From Lotus japonicus (Eukaryota; Streptophyta; Magnoliopsida; Fabales; Fabaceae): 64,000 nucleotides of DNA. The DNA is taken from the NCBI RefSeq assembly GCF_012489685.1, contig NC_080043.1, positions 56,628,289-56,692,288 on the forward strand, written 5' to 3'. The notes below the pieces were generated by a model that saw only the letters and a program-made list of their open reading frames with translations, did no database searches and was not told the origin of the DNA. A program made the position numbers and the translations under genes. Shown piece by piece: positions 44,580 through 55,198 of this stretch (its first letter is position 1; the number at the start of each line of letters is the position of its first letter).

Positions 44580-44810
44580 CACTTTAAAGTGTATAGGTAG
44601 CTCTTATGAAAGTAGATTGTTGGGGTTTTCTAAATAGTTGTCATAAGCCTAACACGGATAAAAGATGAGGGAGTTATGCCCTTTAAAGTTCTCCCCTTAA
44701 CTTGTAACTGGCATAACTCCTTCATCTTTTATCTCTTTTAGCCTTATGACCACTTTTTAGAAAGCATCAACAGTCTACTTTCATAAGAGCTACCTACGCA
44801 CTTTAAAGTG
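44580..44810. repeat. Inverted repeat with 101-bp arms and 29-bp loop
   Basis: Left arm 44580-44680 and right arm 44710-44810 are imperfect reverse complements (from cactttaaagtg ... gttatgcc to ggcataac ... cactttaaagtg), with about a dozen mismatches and no length change. The outer end is itself the palindrome cactttaaagtg. Transcribed, it would fold into a long hairpin. Its family is unknown to me. A looser inverted match may extend outward to about 44215 and 44915. Confidence 0.85.
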
Positions 44811-46140
44811 CGTAGGGAAAAATTTCAAGGGCGTTCGGATTTTACATATGTAAGGGAGGTGGAACTAGATGTGATGGGGGTGGGAAAAACAATTACCATA
44901 AATAATTTGCAACCGGTAAGCTAGGTCACTTGCCATAAGTTTTAGTCCGTGTAGTTTTTTTTTTAAATGTAGTCTTTCCTTTTCCACATTATTGTTTTTC
45001 TTCCTCTTCCTCCATAACTCAAATTTACAAACCTCGAAAATCACTGCCATCTTCACAATTCAAATATAATTCAACAACAACTAGTTTCTTTGACACATTA
45101 TTGGGCAACAAATAAAAAGATAAAGGTGCAAAGAATAAACCATGATGCCCTAAACTCTTTCCAAAATAAAAATAGGATGACTTTCTGCCCCTTTGCCCCA
45201 CCAGCGTCGCCACACATGGAGAGGGAACACAAGATAGAGTATGGGGGAGAAAAAAAAAATTCGAGAAAGAGATCGACGACTCAGAGAGTGGGAAAAAGGG
45301 CGAAATTGAAACATGCTAGGGTAGGTCAAACACGTATCATGCGTTTGTCTTTGCAACGTGACAGAGCCTCGCTCGTTGATGAAGCAGTATGACTCAATGG
45401 TGGCCATGCAATGGCTGAGTTGAGCATAACAGTGCTTGATGGCTAGAGAAAATGATGGCAGTGGTTGCTTTGGGTGACCGAAATCATGTCCTGGTGGTTA
45501 TGGAGAAAGAGGTAGAAGAGGCCAATCAAGAGGAAGAAGAAAGAAGAGGAGGGACATGAACTCTTTTGATAAGCCAAACCATTGTATTCAAACAGCATAA
45601 GGGGTGCTAACCCGAATACAATGAGAAGTGGACCAGTCAAGAGAGACTAGAACCAACTAGAAGAGCATGATATTAAAAATTACATGATTGCTAGCAGCAC
45701 AACAAAAATGGGAACAACAAGGGAATAAAAAAAGAATGAGAAACGCATGACAAAAGCCAAAGCAAAACGGAAGAATCACAAGATGTGATTAAAAAATTTG
45801 AAGTACTAAAAGTGATGTCAAAAGTCCACGTGGCCATCCCTCAGCTGACTAGGCTCACCACATGGACTATTAACTTCTAGAAATTGATGACACATAGACA
45901 AAGGAACATCAAATGGACCATGTTAGAAACTTTTTCATTGATATCACACTGATCAAGTTCAAAGCAATCAACGACGCGATGCATTATACTTGATGACCAA
46001 TAGAAAATATGTGTATATATTCCAATTATTAAACTATTTAGCTCCATATAGGACCTTGAAGTGCAAATGAGAGTTGCAATATGATAAATAAAAATTCAAA
46101 CTAAACATGACCTTTGATGTTGTTGTGTTTGAAAACAATA
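44811..46140. other. Intergenic, no gene seen
   Basis: AT-rich, with purine-rich patches at 45240-45300 and 45520-45550. Short open frames on both strands have no recognisable features. Confidence 0.5.
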
Positions 46141-46370
46141 TGAAATTTAATGTTGGCCATAGCTGATGCCCGATGCTAACGTTGCTAAAGCGTCGTCTGC
46201 TTATACGATTGACGCTAATATTTATGATTTAGCGTCGATCATGACCATTATTGCGTTGCATCAGCTAATTAAATTCACATTGACCGACGCTAAACTTTAG
46301 TGTCGGCCTAGGACCAACTCTACACGTTAGTTTTTAGCTTTTTATTAGTTAGCCACAACACCAACACTAA

Positions 46371-47329
46371 GGGCTCGTTTGGTGCGCCCTATTAGGCATG
46401 ATAGTGTAAGCTTATACAATACATTATGGACTTATCGATTGTTTGGTGCTCACATTGTATTGTATAAGCTTATACATCAATCTCCTCTTATACATCAAAA
46501 TGACGGAATATTTAATCCACCCTACAGATGATGGATAAGGCATAATAAGAGTGCAATGTATAAAATACTTCAATATATTTTGTCAACCGCCACCAAAATC
46601 ACCCTTTACCACCACCGCCTCCACCACTGCCACCACTACCGTCTCCGGCACAACCACCACCACTGTCGCTGCCACCACAACCACCCTCCACCACCACCGT
46701 CGCCGCCACCACAACTACCACCCACCACCACCACCACCGCCTCCCCATTACCACCACCATCGTCGCTGCCACTACAACCACCCTCCACCACCACCACCAC
46801 CCACCAGAACCACCACCACGACCACCCCACCAGAACCACCACCCACCACCACTGCCTCCACCACTACCACAACCACCCTCCACCACCACCGCCTCCACAC
46901 CACCACCGTCGCCGCAACCACAACCACCTTTCACCACCATCGCCTCCACCACTACCACCACCACTGCCGCCACTACCACCACTACCGCCACCCCCACCCT
47001 CTACCATCACTGCACTACTACCGCCACCACCACCACCACTACCACCGCCCATACCCTCCACCGCCACCGCCGCCACCAACACCACCATCCACCACCACTG
47101 TCACCACCATTGTCACTACCACCACCACCGTCGCCGCCACCACCATTCATCACCACTGCCACCATCATCACCTTCCAATACCACCACTACCACACCACCA
47201 GTGTCGCTACCAAATTATGCAGTGTATGACCAAACGATATATATAGTATTAAAATTTGATCAAGCCTAGCTTATCCTATCAGGTCTTATACTATCATGCC
47301 TTATACTATACAATGTACCAAACGGGCCC
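46371..47329. mobile_element. PIF/Harbinger-like MITE filled by a (CAC)n-like tract
   Basis: Inverted ends gggctcgtttggt and accaaacgggccc are flanked by a 3-bp target duplication taa (46368-46370, 47330-47332). The pattern fits PIF/Harbinger elements. Subterminal sequence is also partly inverted (ggcatgatagt...). Of its 959 bp, about 615 are simple-sequence repeat. Confidence 0.7.
46588..47205. repeat. Imperfect (CAC/ACC)n tract, about 615 bp
   Basis: Almost continuous CAC/CCG/ACT triplets with no TA-type stops, so it is open in many frames on both strands (Pro/Thr/His one way, Gly/Val the other). It is low-complexity repeat, not a gene. Confidence 0.9.
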
Positions 47330-47393
47330 TAAATCAGTTATAACATTGATTTTTGCACTGTTAGTATCGATTTCTGCCCGACACTATTTACTA

Positions 47394-47632
47394 CTCCCTC
47401 CGTCCTCATATATAAAAGTCACTTTATAATATCAATGAAGCATTTAATACTTTTTTCCAAACTTACCCTCATATTTAATATGAAAGAGACACTGTAATTT
47501 TGAAAAGAAATTAATTTGGAGAGAGAAACTGATGAGTAATCTAGGAAACTCAATAAAACTTTTTATAAATTTAATACTAACGTCTTTTTTTAATCCGAGA
47601 GAATTAGGTAAAAACGACTTATACGGGACGGA
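47394..47632. mobile_element. Stowaway-like MITE upstream of the Dof gene
   Basis: Starts ctccctccgtcc after TA (47392-47393) and ends acgggacgga before TA (47633-47634). The inverted ends share ccgtcc and ataagtc/ataaaagtc. AT-rich interior. The right end has lost part of the ggag motif. It lies about 410 bp before the Dof start codon. Confidence 0.7.
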
Positions 47633-48045
47633 TAAGTTTCCTCTAAATTAATTATGTCTCTAAAATGAACATGTAAAATTATATCTACCTTTATTTTCTC
47701 ATGTTAGAACAATTTCAATTTAAAGGGGCCTTTTCCATTCTTACACATGTCAGACCAACCCGTCAAAAAAGAAGCCTATAATTTTTTTAATTATACAAAG
47801 CTTACAGGTTAAGATACTTCTCCCACCCAAAACCCTAAAATATAATAAAACAAAAAGAGATGAGAATGAGAGAACAAGCGCCTAGTAAACAAAATAAAGG
47901 CTCTTCTTGCTTTCCTCCTCTTTATTGCTCTTTTCCCTTTACTTTCTTGGCTCAGGACTCTTCCACTATAGAGTGATTCTCCACCATCTCCCTAAAGAGC
48001 CACCAAACTTTATTAAAGAGAAAACACAAGGCCAGATTGAACACC
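47633..48045 (+). promoter_or_regulatory. Dof gene upstream region and 5' UTR
   Basis: AT-rich, with a possible TATA-like aaaatataataaaa at about 47837-47850 and a pyrimidine-rich stretch (ttgctttcctcctctttattgctcttttcc, about 47908) of the kind seen in plant leaders. No recognised operator. Confidence 0.45.
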
Positions 48046-49153
48046 ATGGTTTTCTCTTCTATTCCAGCATATTTAGATCCTCCCCAGTGGCACCAAGTAA
48101 GGTTTTCTCAAATTTCAGCAAATTTTTCCAATCCCTAATTATTCCTATTCCTTTTAGTTAACATCTTCTTGAATATACCAGATTTTTTTCTTTTAAATAC
48201 AACTCAAGAATTTCCATTTTTTCCACTTTGGATCTTTCTTTTTTCTTCTTTTCTATGGTTCTTAATTGATGATATATGTTTTGCAGCAACCAAATCAGCA
48301 CCAAGCTAATGGCAATGATGGCAGTCTTCATCACTTGCTTCCGCCACTAGCCCAACAGCAGCAGCATGCCCCTCATGTTGGAGGTGGTGGGGGAGGCTCA
48401 ATCAGCTCAAGCCCGAGCCTGACAGCTGATCAGGCCCGGGCTCAAGCTCAGGCTCAGCTGGCTAAGATGGCACCACCACCTGAAGCTCTAAAGTGTCCTC
48501 GTTGCGAATCCACCAACACAAAATTCTGCTACTTTAACAACTACAGCCTCTCGCAGCCCCGGCACTTCTGCAAGACCTGTAAGCGTTATTGGACAAGAGG
48601 GGGTGCTCTCAGGAATGTTCCTGTTGGTGGAGGATTCCGCCGGAACAAGAAGCACAAAAAGAGTAATAGCAGTAGTAGTAGCACCTCTGAATCTGACAAA
48701 CAATCACTTTCCAATTCCACCACAAATGAGCTAAATATTCCAACTAACATGACCAGTACTCTTCAGAATCTGAGCTTCCATGGGGGAAACATGATCCAAG
48801 CACAGCACAATGGTTACATGGGGTTTCAAATTGGAGGTGGTCATGGTGGTTCTTCAACTTTAGAAGGTCCTGGAGTCGATCAATGGTGGCGGTTTCAGCA
48901 GTTTCCAAATATCTTGAATGGTTTTCATGAGTCAAGTACTACTTCAGCTGTTTCTTCATTCCCATTGTTTCAAGGTGAAAGTGTTGAAGCTCATCCATCT
49001 GGTTTTGTTGGAGATGTTGGTGGTGTGGCTTCTAGGGTTCTGAATTCGTCAAGATCTCCTCTGACTATCTCAGAAAATATTAACCATCAGAATTCATGGA
49101 CTGGTTTATCTTCTCTTGCACCTTCTTCTTCCGCTAGTCATCATTTCTTGTAA
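48046..49153 (+). CDS. Dof zinc-finger transcription factor, two exons
   Basis: Plant-specific DNA-binding regulator, expected in the nucleus and expected to bind AAAG-core promoter sites. Exon 1 is 48046-48096 ([17 protein letters not shown]), the intron 48097-48286 (caa|gtaagg ... ttttgcag|caa, phase 0) and exon 2 48287-49153, giving 305 residues. The tiny first exon beginning MVFSS is typical of the clade that includes Arabidopsis DOF5.1, DOF2.4, DOF5.6 and DOF3.6. The Dof finger (residues about 81-135) is complete: [19 protein letters not shown]..., then CKTCKRYW, giving the C-x2-C-x21-C-x2-C pattern, followed by [14 protein letters not shown] and a basic stretch RRNKKHKKS. Flanks are Gln/His- and Gly-rich before, Ser/Asn-rich after. 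The C-terminus includes [11 protein letters not shown] and ends NSWTGLSSL...HHFL. It appears fully intact and is the only such host gene here. The exact orthologue is not settled. Confidence 0.93.
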
Positions 49154-50481
49154 TTTGTTTATGCTTTTAATTGCATTGAGTCAGTCAAGCTTCTTTGTGT
49201 ACTCTTGAGCTTAATATCTTTGTATAACTGTTTGTCAGTTCGTGCATGTATTTTGTTTGTTTTTATCACTTATCAATGGTTATGATATCATTTGGGAACA
49301 CCAATATTTTCAGCCATGTTAATTTACTTACAATTTCCTTCTTCATTACGAAGAAAAAGTGATACAGTACGAAAGAACGCGCCACTACACAGTGACATTT
49401 ATCGAGGCAATGCTGTTTCTGGGGATAAGCATGTTACTTTGTTACAAATCTCAAGCTTGCATTCTTTTTCATTTCTGATATGTTGCAGTCTCTATACAAG
49501 TTCTTTTTTTTTTTCTTCACGTAGACTGTACAAGTTTATATCATCGAAATCTTAATTTGAGAAATCAATACAAGAAATTGTATTACATATCAATAACCCA
49601 TGTGGCTGATTATGATCAGGATATGTGCGGTGTCCATACTGTTAAATTGATTGTGTTTAAAAGTGAAGATTGATTGTCATGCTGTTAGGAGTGGATACAT
49701 AGGGGTTTGAATGTTTGATATATATTCATAGGGAGTAATAAACATTCGACTTTAAGTCAACAGAAAATTTTATGTTCGCTATATATCCCACGGGGCTCAA
49801 CACTAGGTGGTGGAAACTACCAAGGTGGCAAGGTGGAGTACCTAGGCAGAGGGAGAGGGTATTTCAAGTGGAGCTGTGAAATGTGTACAGTTTGGAAAAC
49901 CAACTGCCAAATCATTAGGCTAACATTGACACTGAGAGACGAAAGTTAGGGGAGCTAATGAGAATTATGATATTAGATAACCTACAATTCCTAGTCACAA
50001 ACGACTAGATATTTTGTGTATATCAACCCACACACTGTTGTAGCTAGCTAACGCATGGGAAAGTATTTTCATAATAATGAAAAACTTAAAATGATATGTA
50101 ACTGACTAACTGTCATATTAGAGTCATCTGGGAGTACATGTTTGTTGTTTGTTTGTTTGAGGATGAAAGTGAAAATGGAAGATTATTTTAATAGTCTTCT
50201 AACTTTTAATTACCAACGGATTTAATAAAGTATTCTAGAATTTAATTATTCGGTAGAACGATGAAACATGAAAGATAAAAACTCACGTATAATGAAAATG
50301 AAAAATCCCTTTAGGTGATAGTATTATATTATGCAAAAGAAAAGTAAAAGACTTGGTCAAAATAAGTGTGACCTTTTGTTACGTATTATGCAAATTATTT
50401 CTCATCATTGGTTTCTATTGGAGCTATCTATCTTTAATATGAGCTTAAAGTTAACACACATGTATCCAACACTTACAATTA
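49154..50481. other. Dof 3' UTR and intergenic sequence
   Basis: The first 150 bp are T-rich, with tttgtttatgc and ttgtataac stretches suited to a plant 3' end. The rest is AT-rich with no gene, repeat boundary or long open frame that I trust. Confidence 0.6.
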
Positions 50482-50489
50482 GTTACAAT

Positions 50490-51255
50490 CAAGGTTCTAA
50501 ATATCGCTCTGTTACATGAATATCGTCCGCGAAATATCGGTTTTGGTGGCCACCGTTACCGTTACAGAACGATATCACGGTGGGAAGGAAAATCACAGAT
50601 ATCGTCCACAACGGAACGGTGTCGCGGCCGCAACGGACGCAACGCAACTCCGTTTTCCCCGCAACAGAGGCTCCCTCTGCTCCAAACTCCATTTCCATTG
50701 TTGGAAAGGTGGTACAGCTGCAACTCAACCATCATTTTTATGCTTCGTGGTCTTCAGAGTATTCGATCTTCACATTTTTCTGTCTTCTCGCTGCCGGATC
50801 TGTGGTTTTTGTTGGTGGTATTGCGAATCCGGGGTGTGGCTGTGTGGTTTAGTTTTGGTTGGTCAAGTAGCGGCTAAACAGAGAGGAAAGGCAGAAAGGA
50901 AAGATAAAAGAGTCTCTAAGTCATATAAAATGGGTCTGCATAATTCATTCATCAAATCTGGCCCAATAAAACCTAGTCAATTTGGTTTTCGTAACTATGA
51001 ATAGTTATTGATTATTTTAAGGTGAGAAATTTATTATATTGGTTCATATTTTATTACTTTTAATTCATTTTATCTTTTAAATATCTTATGTTAAAAAGAA
51101 AATTAATTCATGAGAATTTTAGTATAAGTTGTGAATAATTGTGAATCATTCACACCGCAACCGCCGCAACACACATCGCAACAATCGTAATACCCGCAAC
51201 CGTGAAAACCGAAACGCGACCGCAACCGTGTCCGCGACCGATATTTAAAACCTTG
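50490..51255. mobile_element. hAT-type non-autonomous element
   Basis: 766 bp with inverted ends caaggttctaaatatcg and cgatatttaaaaccttg and a perfect 8-bp target duplication gttacaat (50482-50489, 51256-51263), the hAT superfamily mark. Subterminal regions are rich in ccgcaaccg / cggttgcgg repeats. No transposase. A related right-hand end occurs at about 57020-57066. Confidence 0.88.
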
Positions 51256-51263
51256 GTTACAAT

Positions 51264-51728
51264 TACAAACTCTATTGTTCTAATTAATCCAACCGATAGT
51301 ATGTAAAGGATTTTATCTTATAAAAAAGATAAAGCTAGCACTGATGATAACTTTTGTTAGGACCAATGTTTCCTTTCAAGAACGAATAAAGCAACAATGG
51401 CAGCAGTCAGCAGAGACCAATTTAGACAAAAGCTCTCTCCATGTCTCTGTCGTCCAAAAATGTCGGTGTGAAAGGATCTCAACCAAGAAACGCAGTGAGA
51501 GTTGAGATGGTAAAGATGTGTTCAATTTGCAGGGTTCCTACGAATGAATCAAGAGGGGTTCAAAATTTCATGCATCCTTAGTGGATATTGGAATAAACGC
51601 CTATTTGTGAATGTGTCCAACACAACTTTTTGCTTTATTTTTTATAAAATAATTTTACTGTTCCATTATATGGGGTTAAATTATCCCCTGAGTATAAGTT
51701 TGTTTTTCCGTCTCAGCGGTTGTCTAAG
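51264..51728. other. Intergenic, no gene seen
   Basis: AT-rich sequence without features. Confidence 0.6.
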
Positions 51729-51764
51729 AGTGTGTTTGGCCTATAAAAAAAAAAAGTGTGTTTG
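51729..51764 (+). mobile_element. Tail-only LINE footprint with 10-bp target duplication
   Basis: A perfect direct repeat agtgtgtttg (51729-51738, 51755-51764) flanks 16 bp, gcctata followed by an A-run. The LINE at 37612-40070 ends ggcttata plus A-run, so the insert looks like the last few bases of a related LINE plus its tail. Confidence 0.75.
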
Positions 51765-51959
51765 AATTAAAGATTTATTGACAACTTTTGATGAAATTAA
51801 TCATTTTTTTAAGTTTCAACCAAACTTTATCATTCAACAGAGAGCGAGGAGAAGAGCGGTCAGCTAACAAAATATAATCTAAATTAGGAGGACCTTTCTC
51901 AATTCATACATTATTAAAATTTTGAAGAGTAAATTTAGACAAAAAAATCTACGGCCATG

Positions 51960-52235
51960 TTACAATTTTACAGCTAACTTGTTCCTTGCCTGATGTAAAT
52001 GGTCCGGAGTACATCTAGTACTCCAATATATTATTATTTCATTCTTTTCTTTGCTGATAAAAAAACATTGTTTTTGCTTTACGTGGACAAGACAGTGGAC
52101 ACCAATACCATCCATGAGCACCTTGCAATGATCCACAACAATGTGAAGATAGGGAAAGGAGTGAGCAGTGGAACTCCAAATCTGTGTAAGGGTGTTACAG
52201 TCAGTCTCAAATATTATATTTGCAAGACCCATATG
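51960..52235 (-). pseudogene. RNase H-like domain remnant with a LINE tail inside
   Basis: The minus strand reads GLANIIFETDCNTLTQIW...LHIVVDHCKVL...VHCLVHVK, typical of the RNase H-like domain found in plant LINE ORF2 and related proteins. After VKQK the expected continuation (ARNKLAVKL) is displaced by about 75 bp. Read on the plus strand this insert ends attatttcattcttttctttgctgataaaaaaa, like a LINE 3' end. No clean target duplication was found. Confidence 0.6.
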
Positions 52236-52243
52236 TTATCTAC

Positions 52244-52901
52244 CAGGGCGGTCCCGACATTTTGGAGGCCCTGGGCAAATAATAAAAATAGACCCCTAAC
52301 AATATTTTTTTAAAGAAAATTATCTATTTAAATTCTAAATATCATCAACAACTTCAAAAATGTGACTAACATAAACAAAACGTCATATCCACTTATGTAG
52401 TGAATTAAGTAGAAGATCCCAAGGAAACCTTCACGTTCCAATGCTAATTAAGCTCTTAAATATGACCAACAAATATCAAGTTACTTGTATCTACAATTCT
52501 CTCTTATTAATTGTGAACACCTTCAATAGAGAAGTACAGAACTGGTCTTAAAAGCAACTATTTTTTTTTGGGAAAACTTAAGATTTTTTTTTTCTGAATA
52601 ATGTAAAAAAAATATTCATTTAGCAAAAAGGGGTGGGAAAAAAATTATTTAGCAAAGTGGGGTAGTTTTTGGAGAAAAGGCCACGGGCGCAGTGCCCCAG
52701 TCAAAAAACTGTGGCCAGAAGTCTGAAAAGGCAACGGTTCCCTCTTAGTGTGATAGAACCCAGATCTCATAAAAAGCTACGGTTTCTAAACAGTTGCCTA
52801 AAATCTTTAGGCAACAGTTTAGAAACCGTAGCCTTTGGAAAATATTTTTTGGACCCCCTCTTTTTGGAGGCCCTGGGCTGTGGGCCTGCTTGCCGGCCCT
52901 G
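52244..52901. mobile_element. hAT-type MITE with an internal hairpin
   Basis: 658 bp with ends cagggcggtcc and ggccggccctg and a perfect 8-bp target duplication ttatctac (52236-52243, 52902-52909). Both ends carry ttttggaggccctgggc in the same orientation. It contains a 25-bp-arm hairpin (52776-52800 with 52808-52832, one mismatch). No transposase. It sits at the edge of the RNase H remnant. Confidence 0.88.
52776..52832. repeat. Hairpin, 25-bp arms
   Basis: gctacggtttctaaacagttgccta is followed 7 bp later by its near-perfect reverse complement (one mismatch). Confidence 0.88.
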
Positions 52902-52909
52902 TTATCTAC

Positions 52910-53532
52910 GAGTGTTTTTGAATTAAATTTTCTCAACCGAGTTTATGTTAACTGAAATTTATAAAATTGCGTTAGTTAAAAGTGGATTTTCTTTAATGTA
53001 ATTTACATTTGTATGCTTTTATCAAAATGTTGACCAGAAGAATCTAGTTTGGATAATACATACTACTAGAAAGTCTGCTTATGAGTTATGACATAATTAA
53101 AGCAATTGAATGTTTGAAAAAACTAGGTTGAATTCAAAAGCATCACTTAGGGTATAAATTAAAAGTGAGTTGTTGGCACATTCAAGTTGAAAGAAATGAA
53201 GATTGGAAAACTCAAACAAGTTAGCTCAAAGTTACATGTAAAGTGAAAGTGGATAATTCAAATATGTTTTAAATCACTTCAAGTACATATGAATTTAATC
53301 TTATGTTATTTAATAATATTTTAACACTTGTTAGTAAGAAATATATGTCATCATGGTCACATGGTAACTGTAGTAGTAACAAGTTTGTTTTTGCTTAAAT
53401 AACTTGTTATATATCCAATAAAATAATACTTTTTAGTCCAATTAAATATTTAGGTAATTTTACTTTGAGAACCCGTCATTTTGTTCCTATCTACTCATTG
53501 AGTGTTGATACATGGCAAATAAATATCATATA
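52910..53532. other. Intergenic, no gene seen
   Basis: Very AT-rich. No features that I can support. Confidence 0.6.
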
Positions 53533-53606
53533 CTTCCTCCGTCCCTTATTATAAGACTCCTTATTATGAGACAAAAAGGGGAGAACTTATAAAGGAACGG
53601 AGGGAG
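53533..53606. mobile_element. Short Stowaway MITE
   Basis: 74 bp between TA dinucleotides (53531-53532, 53607-53608), with inverted ends cttcctccgtcccttattataag and cttataaaggaacggagggag. Confidence 0.85.
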
Positions 53607-53635
53607 TATATATTAGCCTTATCATCAAGAATTCA

Positions 53636-53736
53636 GTGCCTGGTGATAAGAGTGCCCTAGTTCCAGGTGGCATTCGCATCGGGTCACCTGCAACAACAAG
53701 AGGACTTGGTGAAAAAAATTACAATGTGGAATCCTA
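53636..53736 (+). pseudogene. Serine hydroxymethyltransferase-like fragment
   Basis: A single frame from 53642 reads GDKSALVPGGIRIGSPATTR followed by GLGEKNY, and ends at a TAG about 53735. This resembles the C-terminal SHMT segment (SALxPGGxRIGxPAxTxRG). SHMT converts serine and tetrahydrofolate to glycine and methylene-tetrahydrofolate. Only about 30 codons are present, so it is a stray exon piece. Confidence 0.6.
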
Positions 53737-54436
53737 GGGTGTCCATCAGTTAGTTTTGGACAGTTTTAGGTTGAAAACCCCAATCCTACCGAAACCAAGA
53801 CCAAATATTGTCGGACTGTTTTCTTCTAATGGCAGCTTCGATTTAGTTGGGTCTCGGTTTATACTGGTTGCTAGTGCAATCACGCAGGTTAGTACGTGTA
53901 ACCTCATAAATGATTGCTCACAAGTATAGAGAAAGGCACAAAATTTTGATTATTCTACTTGCAATAGATCATAAACAATAGAAGAAACAACAAGATAGAA
54001 ACCATAAAAATGTCAGAGTAACTCGGATAACCTCATAATGATTGCTCACAAAAAATAAATGAGGACGAAAAAGGAACAAGTTTTGGACTATTCAACCTGC
54101 AACATAGCAATAAGATGCAAACCAAAAAAGGCAGAGAACCTCTAAAGAAGGAAGATGAACCTAAACAACTATCACAACGAAGCAAAACCTTAAATTTGAA
54201 GAGGGTTGTTGATCTAGGCATCTAACTCCCCGTTGAAATGTCCATTACTCCATTTCCATAGTAAGAAAAGGCACATTAATTACTTCCTCTCCATGGAAAC
54301 AAAGGACTTGCAAACAATTAATACTTTTTCAGCTGAATTCCAGTAAATATAAACTTTCACAAACTAACCTCTACAGTTTACATGTTATGGATTCAATGAG
54401 CAGTTAATCTAAAGTCATATGAATCAATAAGGTAGT
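53737..54436. other. Intergenic with diverged tandem duplication
   Basis: No gene. Holds the repeat pair at 53896-54140. Confidence 0.55.
53896..54140. repeat. Diverged tandem duplication, unit about 120-130 bp
   Basis: gtaacctcataaatgattgctcacaa (53896) recurs as ataacctcataatgattgctcacaa (54028). Further matches follow (attattctacttgcaatag against actattcaacctgcaacatag; agatagaaaccataaaaatgtcagag against agatgcaaaccaaaaaaggcagag). Confidence 0.65.
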
Positions 54437-54640
54437 TGTTCCGGTCTGGAACTATCAAGCAAGGGCTAAACAATTTGAGAGCAATAGGAAACTAACAAAA
54501 TGAGAAAATATGTGAAAAGTTAGATCCCCACCGCTTGGGTGGTATTTGATATTTATAGCTTGGTTCTGACCTGCTTGGGATCATGGGTCGCCCGGCCTAA
54601 TAACTGTACAAGTATTGCAAAGCCCACAACGCCTATATCA
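54437..54640 (-). mobile_element. Solo LTR related to the Tat element LTR
   Basis: About 204 bp starting tgttccggtctggaac and ending gcctatatca. It aligns over its length with the 225-bp LTRs at 27152 and 36644 (shared: tgttccggt, agatcc-c-gccgcttgggyggt, atttatagcttgg, ggatcatgggt-gcccg). It is clearly more diverged. Flanking 5-mers gtagt (54432-54436) and gtaat (54641-54645) match 4 of 5. Confidence 0.7.
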
Positions 54641-55198
54641 GTAATGCATATTTTCTAAGTTTCTCAACACTTATAGAATTAATGCGCCCTATAAGCTTAT
54701 ATCAGTACACAAGCCCAAAAACACCAAGTCTTAAAAGCTTTAAGACGAAATGTGTCTTCTTTTCGAGCCCACAAGTAATCAACTCACCCAACACTACACA
54801 GACTAACAAGTAATTGATACGCCAAAAAATGTGCAAAGAAAATAATGGGCACATAGGCTCCAAAATTAAATAAAAATGACGCCCCAATTCAGACCAGTAT
54901 CGCACCTCTGCTGCTTCTCTGCATTTTTCAGGGCAACAATCTCCTTCAACTTCAACAACATCCAAGAATGCAGCTTCAGTACAAATAGATAAAACGTCTC
55001 TTATTCATTTTACAATTATACATTTTTCATGTGAGATGATTCTCACTCACTTTATTCACTCTCCACAAGGCTTTTCGCCTGTATCACACAAAAAATGAAT
55101 AAACTTCATGGAGTAAGTAAATGATCTTCCAACTCCCTCCAAACAGCCGCTCCTTACAACTCTTAAAAAAAAACATTAACACAAAGTTTCTCAGGTTC
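54641..55198. other. Intergenic, possible gene 3' region on the minus strand
   Basis: No intact gene. A minus-strand stretch at 54865-54965 (KLKEIVALKNAEKQQR) has protein-like composition but I cannot place it. 54990-55190 could be the decayed 3' UTR of the U-box/ARM fragment. Confidence 0.4.

Larger units (their letters stand above)
46141..47392. mobile_element. Possible CACTA-like or other DNA element, split by a MITE
   Basis: Repeated gacgctaa / ttagcgtc units at 46190-46310, and an inverted pair tagtgtcggc (about 46307) against gcccgacacta (about 47376), lie on the two sides of the MITE at 46371-47329. Such subterminal repeats are typical of CACTA elements, but ends and target duplication were not resolved. 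Confidence 0.35.

Noticed and set aside
44270..44587. 105-codon Ser/Pro-rich ORF
   Set aside because: Pyrimidine-rich low-complexity sequence. It runs toward the inverted repeat and shows no domain or splice structure.
46556..47269. Long open frames on both strands (up to 237 codons)
   Set aside because: They are products of a (CAC)n-like triplet repeat without stop codons. Composition is nearly all Pro/Thr/His or Gly/Val.
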